Source of the DNA: Scolanthus callimorphus
Lineage: Eukaryota; Cnidaria; Anthozoa; Actiniaria; Edwardsiidae
Length of the DNA: 64,000 nt
NCBI GenBank assembly: GCA_033964015.1
Contig: CM066913.1
Location: forward strand, 3,598,169 to 3,662,168
Reading direction: 5' to 3'
Shown here: one piece after another, positions 15,101 through 26,297 of the stretch
Layout: every line of letters starts with the position of its first letter
Position numbering within the stretch: position 1 is the stretch's first letter
The notes under the pieces: generated by a model
Database searches by the model: none
Seen by the model: only the letters and a program-made list of their open reading frames with translations
Told to the model about the DNA's origin: nothing
Program-made: the position numbers and the translations under genes

Positions 15101-17627
15101 CCGGAAAAGGCAACAGAAAATGCACCAAAAAGGCAACGCATAATGCACTGAAAAATGCACCAAAAACGCACCGAAATGGCAACGCTAAAACGCACCAAAA
15201 AGGCAACAGAAAATGCACCAAAAAGGCAACACTAAAATGCACCAAAAAGGCAACGCTGAAACGCACCGGAAAAGGCAACGGGCAAAAATGCACCGAAAAA
15301 GGCAATGCTCAAACGCACCAAAATGGCACCAAAAAGGCACCGAATCTTTGAAATCATGACGCACTCGATTGGAAATCCGGTCTAACCATAGATTTCGTCC
15401 TGTCATCCAAAACAGAATGGGATTATCAGGTAAATGTCAGTGAATTCGTATAGTATAGCTCATGTGCATTCCAGTAATATATTGTTTGTTATATTTCTTA
15501 CTGAAGAAGATTCTTTAATCACGCATTCATTTTTTGTGTACAATTGGCGTAAAGACAAAGTGGAAATTGTTCTAACCCTGGGTTTTGCACATTTTCGGAA
15601 CGATGATATTGAAAAATCTAAATGAAATGCACATTATCGTAATCTGTAGCTCATGTGCACTACACAGCAGGGCGTTTAGGTGATGAAAATCAGGAATAAA
15701 ATAAATATTTTAAAATGATGCGTTTTGACTCGGCAAAATGTAACACTCACTTTCGCAATTTCTGTTACTTTGACTAATGTTTTTTCTTGTTCTTTTTGAA
15801 AATTTACATAAATAACCTGATAGTCACACAAGAGAGCAGAAATTCTAGCCACATACCAAGTTTGAAGCTAAAATATTATTGTGTTGTCTTTATTTTTCTC
15901 AAAAACTATGGCAATTCTGGGTGTAACACAATTGGGCACCAACACCGTGCACATAGCCAATAGAATTAAAATTTTACAAAAGTACCTTTGAGCTCCAGAA
16001 CCAGAATCCACATTATCTGCTCTTTTCTTGCCCTTGGCACTGGTAGGAGTAACAGGTACTAAATAAGGTTTTCCAGGACCTTGTTTTGGGTCAAAAGGTA
16101 CTTGGAGGATCCAACCTTCTCTACACGTTTTAGCATTAGCTGAGCTTGTTGATGAACAGAACTTTTGTGTTGATTTCTGTAAAATGGTTTCAAACAGAAT
16201 AATATACAGTTAAACTAATCTAATCACAGAAGGCAGATGAGGTTATAACAGTTGCACAGCTGTTTCAGATACATGCATGATCAATCGGTAACTTCTTTAA
16301 ACAATGATGATGAAAGTTGTGCAAACATCCAACCCTTGTGAGTGGACATGGATGCAAAAGGATAGTCAGTAGTTTGTGTTGAGAACCCAGAACATAAAGT
16401 GGTATTTATCAAACGAGCTGGAGTGTTTTATTGGGGGATATAAACACGAGATGCAGCCGAGAAAAAGATGCGGAAATTTATAACTTGAATTTAGTCAATA
16501 TTATATCAAATTAATTTTATGAGGAAGGACTAGCTGTTATTAATAGTGTATGCCTTCACGAAGTAACTAATAAACAAGTCATCTAATTCAACAACGTTTA
16601 TGTAACACATTCTTTTTATCTAAAGAACAAGAAACTAAAGAATGCATTTTAATAAACTTTCTCAAACTGAAAAGAAAAAATGTAGTCATGAAAGAATTTT
16701 GACAACCGCAGAGTATGGCTAGTATGACGTAGAACCTCAAGGATGCGCAGATATAGAACAACATGTCCAGATACAGAATAAGCAGCCCACATGGATAAGA
16801 GTTGTGGTTTGGGTGACCAGCGTTCCTGAAATCCTAAAAATTTAGAATGCAGAATTGGAAATAGAAGCACATACGTAGCACTAGTTATGATCCTGTTTTG
16901 GCAAGGGTCCACCCTTGTACATCCATATGCGCTTTGAAGTGTCGAAACAGGCTCTACAATATAGCCACTCATTAATTAAAACATGAGTGTCTTTATCGTA
17001 GTTATAAACACGGCACGTAGCCAATATAGGGTTCAACCATTGGTCAAAAACGTTATGAATAACTCATGAATTTTAGAATGTCATGTCTTAAATGATTTTT
17101 AATGATTAGAGAATAATTTATTATTTATTATGCATGGTCAACAATGTCTGAAATGGACAAGATATAGGAATCAATGAACAATAATGACATGACAAGAAAA
17201 ATGGACTGTTTACAAAACTGCTATATTGACTTAACTTCTCAAATTTGTTAACTTAAGTTTAAATGTGTTTTAATCCACTCTGCAGTATGAAATTAATTTG
17301 AGCAATTTTAAAGATCAGTCTGTCCGAAATTCTTACTTGAGTCAGTTTGATCCACGCTCCCTGGTTATTGCAGAACTCTTCTCCCGAAGCAATCAGCTGG
17401 AAGCCTTGAGAAGGGTTTATTTCTCCCAATTTCTCGGCGTTTTTGAACGGCTTCTTCAATATCGGTATCGAAGTTGTGACGTGAAGTTCACTGTTGGCTG
17501 CATATTCCACTTCTCCGGGTACAAAACACAAAGCTGACGGCAAGCTTTTGCCATCTTCCATCCGTTTTATAGTGTCCAAGAGGCATCTTATCCTTGCCAG
17601 ACGCTTTCTTGCCGGTTCGTTTTTCAT
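144..17627 (-). CDS. HECTD3: HECTD3 orthologue, HECT-type E3 ubiquitin ligase, 22 coding exons
   Basis: E3 ubiquitin-protein ligase that accepts ubiquitin from an E2 on a HECT cysteine and passes it to substrates; human HECTD3 is cytoplasmic (family knowledge). Exons read 5' to 3' on the minus strand: 17627-17337, 16176-15986, 13107-12882, 12238-12123, 11546-11433, 9923-9841, 9375-9273, 9048-8986, 8024-7943, 7399-7323, 6976-6871, 6477-6428, 6224-6160, 5137-5034, 4541-4416, 3753-3583, 3236-3111, 2952-2823, 1971-1897, 1466-1388, 1076-1005, 228-144. Every junction is GT-AG, phases agree, and the sum is 2535 nt (844 codons plus TGA); human is 861 aa. The DOC/APC10-like domain lies at about residues 205-380 ([17 protein letters not shown]). 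HECT occupies about 495-840 ([25 protein letters not shown]). The catalytic Cys is about residue 806 in [12 protein letters not shown]. The C-terminus reads [10 protein letters not shown]. The start ATG has an in-frame TAA eight codons upstream. The weakest acceptor is that of exon 16. I matched the family from memory, not by a search. Confidence 0.93.
2256..2590. mobile_element. foldback element with 63-bp inverted arms enclosing a tRNA-like unit
   Basis: Arms at 2256-2318 and 2528-2590 are reverse complements over 63 bp with one mismatch. They begin GTAGATGTTCAGGCAAG. The loop (2319-2527) carries the tRNA-like sequence. No clear target-site duplication is visible, so the class is uncertain. 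It lies in HECTD3 intron 18. Confidence 0.75.
2361..2436 (+). tRNA. tRNA-like Pol III unit (tRNA pseudogene or SINE head)
   Basis: A cloverleaf-like 76-nt sequence. The A box TAGCTCAGCTGG (2369-2380) and B box GGTTCGAATCC (2415-2425) both fit the Pol III consensus. The acceptor stem GACCTGG/CGGGGTC pairs with one mismatch and one wobble. The anticodon arm only pairs well with an eight-base loop, so the anticodon is ambiguous. This argues for a tRNA-derived repeat or pseudogene, not a working tRNA. Confidence 0.6.
4028..4303. mobile_element. 276-bp MITE-like element with internal GGAATTTCC minisatellite
   Basis: Termini CCTATCGAGGAAC (4029-4041) and GTTCCTCGATAGG (4290-4302) are perfect inverted repeats. 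A possible 3-bp duplication AAG sits at 4025-4027 and 4304-4306. The interior is a run of units like GGAATTTCCACAGG. It lies in HECTD3 intron 15. No coding potential. Confidence 0.6.
5236..5632. repeat. long polypyrimidine (CT-rich) low-complexity tract
   Basis: About 400 bp of almost pure pyrimidine on the plus strand, built from irregular CTCCT/CTTCTCTTCATCC units with interspersed CTCACAC. It lies in HECTD3 intron 14. Long open frames across it are by-products of composition. Confidence 0.85.
9473..9528. repeat. short tandem repeat, about 17-bp unit
   Basis: About three copies of a unit like ACTACTGTAGCCTACAT in a HECTD3 intron. Confidence 0.8.
10189..11241. mobile_element. 1.05-kb TIR element with a cluster of CRE-like motifs
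   Basis: The left end CACGCTGGGACCAACCACC and right end (reverse strand CACGCTGGCACCAACCACC) form inverted termini, followed by a C-rich stretch and AAATG on each side. The interior holds no convincing gene but has repeated TGACGTCA or near matches. It lies in HECTD3 intron 5. The flanking duplication is unclear. Confidence 0.65.
11760..11996. mobile_element. small foldback (inverted-repeat) element
   Basis: Arms of roughly 70-80 bp with GAATTCTCTAGTCTACC on the left and its imperfect reverse complement on the right; both include GCAGTGGGAGCCT or its complement. It lies in HECTD3 intron 4. Confidence 0.6.
12355..12718. mobile_element. 364-bp hAT-like MITE with 8-bp target-site duplication
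   Basis: Imperfect inverted arms of about 140 bp share GCGCGCTTAAGCCAAACATT-like sequence. CAACTATT flanks it on both sides (12347-12354 and 12719-12726), an 8-bp duplication as for hAT elements. It lies in HECTD3 intron 3. Confidence 0.7.
13893..15958. mobile_element. 2.07-kb TIR element with inverted GGTGCG subterminal arrays
   Basis: The ends read GGCTATGTGCACGGTGTTGG on the left and the same on the reverse strand at the right. AATA flanks both sides (13889-13892, 15959-15962). Left of centre (13940-14165) is an array of TTTTGGTGCG-like units. Right of centre (15090-15345) is an inverted array of CGCACCAAAA-like units. It fills most of HECTD3 intron 2. The core contains an open reading frame (14223-14522) and CCAAT-type sites. 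Confidence 0.75.
14246..14522 (+). CDS. unrecognised ORF inside a TIR element, possible captured exon
   Basis: An open frame of about 90 codons ends at TAG 14520-14522. It follows a splice-acceptor-like CACTTCCAG. The predicted peptide is helical and charged ([29 protein letters not shown]) and looks more protein-like than its satellite surroundings. I do not recognise the family. It may be a host exon picked up by the element or chance. Confidence 0.25.
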
Positions 17628-18095
17628 TTTTAGCGTTGTTTTTGCGCCATTTTACGGCTTCATTTTGCAGGAAGTTGTGAAGAGACGACGAACACGAACT
17701 GAACACAGTCAGGCCTGGTAGCGCAGCCTCCCCTTCGCGTAAAAGAACAGGTAACCCGGCGCGCAGAAGTTGACTCCGCATGCATCGCAGTGGAATTAAC
17801 GGTGCCGCTGGAACCTGGAATGCAAGCGCAAACGATGCCAAACTCATATAGTCTATTTCCCTTATGTGGTTCACACGCAAGCAGTTAAATAGAGCAGCCA
17901 TGTCAGATCGGCTGAGATCCTATAAAGGAGCTTCAATGGGAAAAACCTCGAAAACCGACAGAAGCTCATAATGCAAGTAGTGAGATGGTGTGAGATGGTC
18001 TGACATGTACAAATAAGTAAAAAGGAACGACCTCATATGGCTCTCGGCGAGAATGGGAGAGAATGAGAGAATCATGGCGAAGAATCCCATACAGC

Positions 18096-18561
18096 CATTC
18101 TCTTACCCAGAGCTCCCCGGCTCGTCTCCTCGCGGGGGAGGCTCTGGTGACAGCCACTGACGCATGCGCGAGATTTAATACAGAGCCGTTCAATCTCGTA
18201 CCCAGAGCCCGTCATACCCAGAGCCCGTCATCTTTTGGCCAGCGGCAAGATTCAGGGCTCTGGGGGAATCGATTTTTTTAAAACCCAGATTCTGGGTTTC
18301 CGGTTTGATTGTTGTATGAAAGTTCGTTACGTTTTGGACGTACCACGCATGCTCACAAATCGGATTCCCCCAGAGCCCTGAATCTTGCCGCTGGCCAAAA
18401 GATGACGGGCTCTGGGTACGAGATTGAGAGCCGTTGAGAGAAAGACCTTTCAGCGCATGCTCCAACGCTCAAAATCAACCAATCAGCGACGGACCTCAAC
18501 TGGATGTCCCCAGAGCCTCCCCTGCGAGCAGACGAGCTGGGGAGCTCTGGGTACGAGAATG
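18096..18561. mobile_element. Mutator-like MITE (family M1), copy 1, interrupted by a second MITE
   Basis: The termini CATTCTCTTACCCAGAGC and GCTCTGGGTACGAGAATG are inverted repeats extending about 50 bp. A perfect 9-bp duplication CCATACAGC flanks it (18087-18095, 18562-18570), the size made by Mutator-like transposases. The same family occurs at 26298-26513, and comparison shows the extra 236 bp inside this copy. Confidence 0.8.
18191..18426. mobile_element. nested MITE inside the M1 copy, 9-bp duplication
   Basis: The ends CAATCTCGTACCCAGAGCCC and its reverse complement bound 236 bp that is nearly palindromic around AGATTCAGGGCTCTGGGGG. The duplication AGAGCCGTT lies at 18182-18190 and 18427-18435. 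The termini resemble the host M1 family, suggesting related transposition machinery. Confidence 0.78.
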
Positions 18562-18770
18562 CCATACAGCCGATTTGGGCGGCGGAAATCGAGTCGCGGG
18601 CGCATATATTAAGCATAAAGCACGAAATATTTATTCCTTTGACACAAAATTTATTTAGATCTATCCAGCCTGAGAATTTATACTGCAGGTTGTATTTATC
18701 GTCGGTGAAAACAAAGTACAATGACAAAAACCGGCTCGAGCAAACCGAAAGAGTAGTGAAGTTTGGGTGT

Positions 18771-18835
18771 CTAGAAACCGAAGACCAAAGACCGAAGACC
18801 AAAGACCCAAAAGCGATGACCCAAAAGCGATGACC
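18771..18835. repeat. short tandem repeats (GAAGACCAAAGACC; CAAAAGCGATGACC)
   Basis: Two adjoining short tandem runs of about 14-bp units. Confidence 0.7.
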
Positions 18836-19025
18836 CCTAAAATAATTACCATATACCAATACTGCACTCTATTCATTGAGTGTACAAATCTCGGTGCCTT
18901 AAAAATACCTCAAGACTTGGAGGTTATCTTTGGTATAATATATTCAAGAATAATTTACGGAAGTATCAAAAACTTTAACATATGAGATTTGTCTCAGAGG
19001 CGAAAGGTGTACTTCTAATTAAGTT

Positions 19026-20322
19026 GAGTCTGCCTAATGGTCGCGGGTCGCGGGTCGCGGGTCGCGGGTCGCGAGTAAAAGGTGCGGGTGCGGGTGCGGG
19101 TAAAAAAGTGCGGGTGCGGGTAAAAAGGTGCGGGTGCGGGTCTTGGAAATTGGTTTAAAATACCAAATCAGGCACTGGCTACTGCGGGCACTTAATAAAG
19201 CTGTTTTTTTTTTGTACCAGTGACGAGGTGCTCGTAATTCGTAAGCTCCTGTTCTACACTACCTTACTCTACTTGAAGGCTTATCTAGTGGGATGTTCCA
19301 GTTAGTAATTGCTTTGGCCGGAGAGTTTTGAAATTCATACAATCTTTTTTGCTTCAAGCTTTTTCTCACCGGAAGTAACATACGGAAAAGGTGATTCATA
19401 ATTCTCCTGGAAGCGGCGACTGCTTTTACGCCGCAGCGGCTTTTCAGCTTGGCTTGGAAGGCAGAAAGGTGAATGATATGGCCTTGGATGATCTGCTCAA
19501 AACATAGATATGAAAAAGTACTTCCTCGCCAATTGATTACGTAGTTCATTCCTAAGAAGTGAAAACATGATCGAGGGGCGTTACAGTTTCCAGTTTCTTG
19601 TTCCGCTGGTTCTTACACGACGTTTAAGTGCATCTCGCCCCTGAAAAGAGCAAATGGGACGAAACGCGTTTCAAGCTACGCTTGTCAACATCTATTGATG
19701 TAAATTATTTAGTATTTTGAATGTTTGAAATGTTTTTTCGACACTATAAGAGAACAATACTTCTCGCCACGTCATTCGACCCAGGCCCTTTTCAGCGCGG
19801 CTGTCTTCGTCGAAGGAAATAATTCAAAAATCTATAAAATATTTATTTTTCAATGTAATCGAAAACAGTTTTCGGTAAGTTACTTCTAATGTCTTATACT
19901 ATTTGTCCCATTTCGCTCTTTTCAGGGTGATATGCACAACGTTGTGTAGATTGTCGTGTAATGGAGCTCGATATGATTCTAAATAATGCCCCAAGACCAC
20001 TTCTACAGTGGCTTCAACGTCAACTTTTGTTGTTTTCTTTGGTACCATATACAATAAAAGAAGTTGTATCCTAGGTAAGCGATAACTTTTTAGGCAGCTA
20101 ACACGGGGCTTACGAATTATGAGCTCCTGGTACGAATACAATCACCTGGTGATTCATAGACAATTTTCAAGACCCGCACCATTTTACCAGTAGTAGCCAG
20201 TGCCTGATTTGGTATTTTTAGACAATTTCCAAGACCCGCACCTTTTTACCCGCACCCGCACTTTTTTACCCGCACCGCACCTTTTACTCGCGACCCGCGA
20301 CCCGCGACCATTAGGCAGACTC
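19026..20322. mobile_element. 1.3-kb Mutator-like TIR element with GCGGGT arrays
   Basis: The ends GAGTCTGCCTAATGGTCGCG and its reverse complement, then arrays GGTCGCGGGTCGCGGG and AAAGGTGCGGGTGCGGGT on both sides in inverted orientation. A perfect 9-bp duplication AATTAAGTT lies at 19017-19025 and 20323-20331. Arms extend beyond 170 bp. The core has two short minus-strand ORFs with no recognised domain, so it is non-autonomous. Confidence 0.85.
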
Positions 20323-22574
20323 AATTAAGTTTTATAACAAACGGAAGATTTATAAAATTAATAATTATAATTTCTCAAATTTTGCAGTTTCCTTGAACAC
20401 ATGCCAAACAAAATCGGAAGCATTCTAAAAAGTGAAATTTGGCTGGTACATGAGTGTACCTTTGCGGCCATTCAGCATTTATTTTCGTTATTCTGAAAAT
20501 AATTTCTTTTTTTAGAAATTATTTTCGCAATCAGAAATTATTTTCTTTTTTCACAAATTATTTTCGCAATTCAGAAATTATTTTCTTTTTTCACAAATTA
20601 TTTTTGTAATTCTCAAATTATCTCGTGCTTTATTTCCGTATTTTTGAAATTGTTTTCTTAATTCTGAAATTATTTTCACAATTCTCAAATTGTTTTCGTA
20701 ATTCTCAAATTAATTGGAAATGTTCATCATATGATTCCGAAAAGTGGAACGCACCTTCCACTTTTTTACTTTAGTATGGCTGAGCTTTGGCAAGGAACAA
20801 GGCTATAGTGTAGCATGCCATAGGTTCCATTACCATTCCCTGGGCCGTTGGTAGGCTAGTACCTTAGTATCAAGTCATTGTGCCATAGTAGGTTGGCACA
20901 CTAGAGCCTTTAAGTCATCACCCTGCTACAATCACCTTGTTCCTTGCCGGAGCTCATAGTCCAGGCATTCTACGACAAAAATGTGCCTAACCTGGAACTA
21001 ATTCCCACAAAAGAAATTTCAACTGTTTTTGGTTCTTTGATCACCTCTTAATAACATATGAAAAGTCCCAGAAAATCCCACCACGGCAACATTCCGAAAA
21101 ACAGGATTTATTTGAGGCAGTCGATAAAGCGATTTGTAGCCGCATGGAAACGAGGCTGGTATAATAAATCAACATCGCGGCTTGTAAGACGGTGTAAAAT
21201 GCACAAAACTACTTATCGGCATTGAAAATAATTTAATTATTTTTCATTGCAAAAATCCCACATAACAGAGAATAACAAATCTGATTTTCGAAAAAGCAAA
21301 TCGGTTCCACTATACAAAGATTTCATTTAAAAAACTAGTAGAATTGTTTGAGAAATTTATGAAATAGAAATTGCTGAGTTTGGTTGTTTGGACTACTAAA
21401 ACTAGAACCCACGGGAGAATATAAAGGTTTTACTTTAATGTTTAATTGTAAGAAAGAGAAATTGCCGAATTTGTTTCTTTAGTCTAAAACTAGTGCCTCC
21501 AGAAAGCCGTCTGAAATGATGTTTCTAGCGCGCGGGCATCGTTTAATTACACTTGTTGAGTAGTTGTCAAGTCAAGCGCTCGATCGGAGTATTTCACCTG
21601 TTGCAGAAGGAAAAAAAGCAATACTGTAAAGATGTAAACGATTCTGCATTTATTATAGTATATATAACTGTAAGTTATGTCTTTGACCGATTTCTTGAAT
21701 AAGGTATTTTAGCATGGGCAATTGAATTGTCTATTTGCACTAGAAAATTGATTCAGGCTATCACAACATTGCTTGGAATAAAATTATTATTTCACGGTGC
21801 ATGATAAAATGTCATGACTAGGGCTAGAGAAATTCTGAATTCTTACAAATCTGCAACAGTTTTGCTATTAGAGACTTTTTGGAATAGATATTCAAGAACT
21901 TATTGGATTTTGATTCACGCGCATTTCCAAGCCATCTAGTTTTAATTGAATAATTCAATAGCGCTGCGCACAGATTCTAAAATTAAATCACAAGACTCAC
22001 ACAATTAAAAATCCCTCTGAAATCCAATTCAGAAGGATCGCGCTTGAAATACGAGCCAGGGTAAGAGTGCATACAAGCTCTACTATACCGAGTGGAACTA
22101 CCAGTTTACCGATTCATTTTGTATCGTTCTTTTGAGAGAAACTGAGAAAATGGGAGAAACGTGTATTTTGTTTGTCTGAGTTTTTAATTAGTGTGACGTC
22201 ATCTGTGTACAGCGCTATTGACCGTTTTCACGATTTTGTGTGAACAACACCCTTGAGCCGTCCCGACTCGTTCTGGCGAAGACAGCTTTTGTTATTAGCA
22301 TTGTTCTCATCTCTTTGAAGTTGCGTGCGCAGTATCGTGAATGCTGTCAAATGGACAGCGTAAAAGTCGATGTGGATCCCCCACATTTCCACACTGGGGG
22401 TGGACACTGCCAGACGGTTTAGTGCGTCCCCAATGGTTCTTTAATGTCCCCCCTGAAACTGGCTACAGCTTATTTTAAAGGCGGGACGGTACCACGGTTA
22501 TTGTTTCATCCGAAAGACGAATGGTAAAGATGAATGGTAACGAGTAAATGATAAACGCGGTTAAGAAGCAATCT

Positions 22575-22812
22575 AAAGGCCCGTTCACACGGCGCGACCT
22601 TAGCTGCGATTTTTGCGGAGATCGTCGACGTCATACATCGCACGGTGTGTACGGCCGTCTATTTGGCTTTGCAATATTTGTCCGTTTGTTGGTGATATGA
22701 AGAAATCGCACCCGCATCGCAGTTCACACAGACCGATATGACATCGCCGTCGAATCGCCACAGAAATCGCGCCTTAGATCGCAGCTAAAATCGCGCCGTG
22801 TGAATGAGCCAT
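22575..22812. mobile_element. small MITE with TTCACACGGCGCGA termini
   Basis: GGCCCGTTCACACGGCGCGA at the left and its imperfect reverse complement at the right, with GCTGCGAT repeated inside. It lies in the core of the larger element. No clear duplication. Confidence 0.6.
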
Positions 22813-24719
22813 ATATAAGCGATCGTTATAAATCGGATAACTGATAGGAAAGAACTCCGTAATGAGAACATTTTTACCTTCCATCACCCGGTCAGATTTA
22901 CCCTTCTTAAAAAAACAACATTAGGCGGGAAAATTGGCGAGCCTATTGGGCATATTGGTTCCGAACGGTTAACCGACGGAGAGTCGCACTAGCATACGCA
23001 GAACACTCAAGAAAGTACGATGGCACATAAAAAAATAGAAAATCGTCAAGTCACCGGTTCACGCACATCCACATCCCACATGTGTCCATTGAGACGAAAT
23101 GGCTGAATGCGATTTTCAACGGGCGTGGGTGGGAGGGATATGACCTGTGACTTGCTTTTTATACCTGACGGGACAAACTGGCAGTTTTAACTGGCCTGCC
23201 TCTTCTTCACCGAGTCCCGTGGCCAAAGAAGAACCGCCAACACGCCCAACTACCAATAAGATGACCCACTACGGACGATCAGCGGGCAAAGGTGCAACAT
23301 TTTCCTTTGCGGACGGGATGAAGAGAGATGTTTTCCTGGCGATCTCACAAATAACGGCTAACAACAGCACTACGGCGTTATTAAGAAGTGGTTCCGCACT
23401 CGTTAAGCCGATGGCGACGCATTGTGTTCTTATCGTAAAGACATCCATTCTCCACCGACGCCGAAAGCTGAAAACCCAGTACCTAGTGGAACTGTTTTTG
23501 TTTATTTCGCCCCGAGCCCAAGTCCACCTTGGAGAGTCCAAGCAGAGCTACGTGACGCCATGCACCTCCTACTGCCCTAGGAGGTTTGATATCCATCACA
23601 CGAATATTTTAGTATTGTGATCGAATTTATAATTATAGAAAATGCGCTTGGACTTTTCGTGACATTTACACAATTACGAGCTAGGATCACAATGTCATGG
23701 ACTGTATATCACACAAAGGAAAATTTTCACTGTCGAAATGCCACCATAGATACGGCGATGATGCTATTTTACGAAAAATTCACATTTCGCCACTTTACTG
23801 TTGACCATTGGGCAAGTTATAAATAAAGAATATTCGTCAGTGTGCTTTTTATCGATATTTGACGTTTTTATGCGAAACTGTCGAAGTTTTGATAAAATTT
23901 AAGCAAATCAAAGGGCACTTCCGGTTTCAGCCTCGTTTTCATGTAGCACGCAGAGAGCCTCTCCGCCAAAAGCTCCATATCAAGAAAACATTGTCGTCTT
24001 TCTAGAGATAGAGCGGGCTTCCTGTGGTGTCTTGTCTACCTTGTTTCCAGGTTCTTGACCGTGAAAAACACAGCGGAAATGCACATAACATATTTTCTTG
24101 AGTGTATTTGAGTTCTGGTTGAGTTTGAAGTATTCTACGTCAAATAAAATAGTGAAAAACTTACTGGGATTCCAAATATGGTATGCAGATACTTCCTTAT
24201 AAGGAAATTGAAGAAAGTCGACAATTTTTAAGGGAATTTTCTTGATATGCAAAACGGAGTGTTGCCGTGCTAGAATTTTTTGGGACTTTCAGTATGTTCT
24301 TCTAGACGTTAATTCTAACAGGTTTCTGAAGAGAAAGCTTTTGTGGGAATTAGTTCCAGGTCCAACCATAAAATGCCTGGACTATCAGTCGATGGTTTAG
24401 TAGTAATCCTCAGTCGTACTAAGGCCCCCCCCTACTAAGGTGGAAGGTGCGCTACGCTTTCGGCAATATAATGAACATTTTCAGAGTTGTGAAAATCAAT
24501 TTCAAAAGTACGGAAATAATTTTGGTGTTGCGAAATAATTTCAGCAGTGTCAGAAATAAGAAATAATTTCAGAATTAAAAATAATTTCAGCATTACGAAA
24601 ATACTTTCAGAGTTGCGAAAATAATTTTAGAAGTACGGAATAATTTCAGAATTAGGAAAATAATTCAGGTGGAAAAAACATTTCAGAATGACGGAAATAA
24701 TTGCTGAATGGCCGCAAAG

Positions 24720-25331
24720 CCCAAAGTGAAGTTAGCTTCCGATTTGCAGCCTCCGATTCGATTTGCCTCCGATTCAGTCAGCCCTCCGATTCAGATCAGG
24801 GGGGGTACCAACAAAATGCCCGTTATTTAGCGAAATACACTTAATCCAAATTACAGAACACGCATTTATGATTGTATAATTCGATAATTGCAATCTGTGT
24901 TGCAAGAGTATAAATATTATGGTTGATTGGAATGGAATGCGCGAAAGAATATCCGTTAAATTTGTGGTTTGTAGATTACTTTAGGGCAATTTAAATATCT
25001 AGACGTAATTATGAGACCTGCGATATGGGAAAGAACCGGAATTATAATGCTGTTAGCTTACAAAGTTGAAATTTAGCACAAATTCCATTCCAATCAACCA
25101 TAATATTTATACTCTTGCAACACAAACACTTTATTCTGTTTATTGAAAGCTTTTTAAGGAAGACATTGCAATAATACATCATAATGCGTCTTCTGTAATT
25201 TATTTGGAGTTCGCGTATTTCGCTAAAAAAGGCACTTTTGCTGGTACTCCCCCTGATCTGAATCGGAGGCTGGCTGAATCGGAGGCAAATCGAATCGGAG
25301 GCTGCGAATCGGAAGCTAACTTCACTCTGGT
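24720..25331. mobile_element. 612-bp Mutator-like foldback element, 9-bp duplication
   Basis: Arms start CCCAAAGTGAAGTTAGC and ACCAGAGTGAAGTTAGC (reverse strand) and share TCCGATTCGATTTGCCTCC over more than 100 bp. The 9-bp duplication GCCGCAAAG lies at 24711-24719 and 25332-25340. It sits inside the right arm of the 20.5-25.5 kb element, so it is younger. Confidence 0.82.
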
Positions 25332-25558
25332 GCCGCAAAGGTATACTGCGAAAATAATTTCAGAAATATGGAAATAACTTCAGAAGTACTTTGAGAATTG
25401 TGAAAATAATTTCAGAATTGCGAAAATAATTTCAGAAATACGGAAATAACTTCAGAAGTACGAGAACGATTTGAGAATTACAAAATTAATTTCTGAAAAA
25501 AGATAATAATTCCTCAATAACGAAAATAAATGCTGAATGGCCGCAAAGGTATTCTGCA

Positions 25559-26288
25559 GATATTAGCCATTATTTTTCAAGGAAATACTTTGCGGCATAA
25601 ATAAGTTTGACATTTTGGAGGCTGAAAAAGTCTGTTCGAGTAACATAAAATCGGCCCAATGAATTCTCTCCAAACTTGCTGTGATTAATGTTAGCTACTC
25701 AGGGATTAGTGTGAGGGTGTCATTTTAAAAGTTTAGGTCACGCAACGCGTCTGATGGCTGCTAATTATAAAAAAGGGTGCAGTTATAACGTTGCTATAGC
25801 AACTCCGATCACAACAAAATGCACACAACAATAAAGTTCAAACCCTCCAGGGTAACCATGTGAAAGTTCAGAGCGGTACAGGTTTTTGAGCCTGAACAGC
25901 AGGCAAACAAAGTTTAGTGATGGAGAGCAGACAAAATTGTAGGCAGCCTCCTTAATGCGAACTCCGTAGACCACGTTTGGAACATTTGTTTGTAGGCTGT
26001 CGAAGTGTTTTATAAGGGGATGTATGGCGGATTTGGTCGAATTTTCTATCTAAATACATTTGCTTCGGGAACAAATTTGCAAATTCATTACAAAACATAT
26101 CAAGAGCAAATTCAGGTATGTAAAATTGACTTCAGATTTGTGGGAACTTGGAAAACGTTGCTAGCCTAGAGCAAAAAGAAATTAAAGAGTAGAACAGCCG
26201 AAGTTTCACTGTTTTCTTTGTATTTGTGAGGCGACGCGTAATTTAATACAAGTACCCAGATTAGCGTAGTGCGCATGACCTCATGCGA
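25559..26288. other. no gene or repeat recognised
   Basis: Unique-looking AT-rich sequence with only short open frames and no splice-consistent coding signal. Confidence 0.5.
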
Positions 26289-26297
26289 CCGGCGGCC

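Larger units (their letters stand above)
20457..25551. mobile_element. large TIR element (about 5 kb) with AATTATTTTC subterminal arrays
   Basis: Both ends carry TACCTTTGCGGCCATTCAGC then TTTATTTTCGTTATT. They continue into arrays of AAATTATTTTC-like units and a shared region (GCACCTTCCAC, CCTGGAACTAATTCCCAC, CACGGCAACA) that gives imperfect arms of roughly 0.7 kb. The right arm is interrupted by a Mutator-like MITE at 24720-25331 and followed by a second copy of the array. The 2.7-kb core (about 21.2-23.9 kb) shows no transposase I recognise. The exact right boundary is uncertain. Confidence 0.6.

Noticed and set aside
23147..23620. 157-aa ORF in the core of the 20.5-25.5 kb element as a transposase
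   Set aside because: No recognisable catalytic motif or domain, low-complexity parts, and a minus-strand ORF overlaps it.
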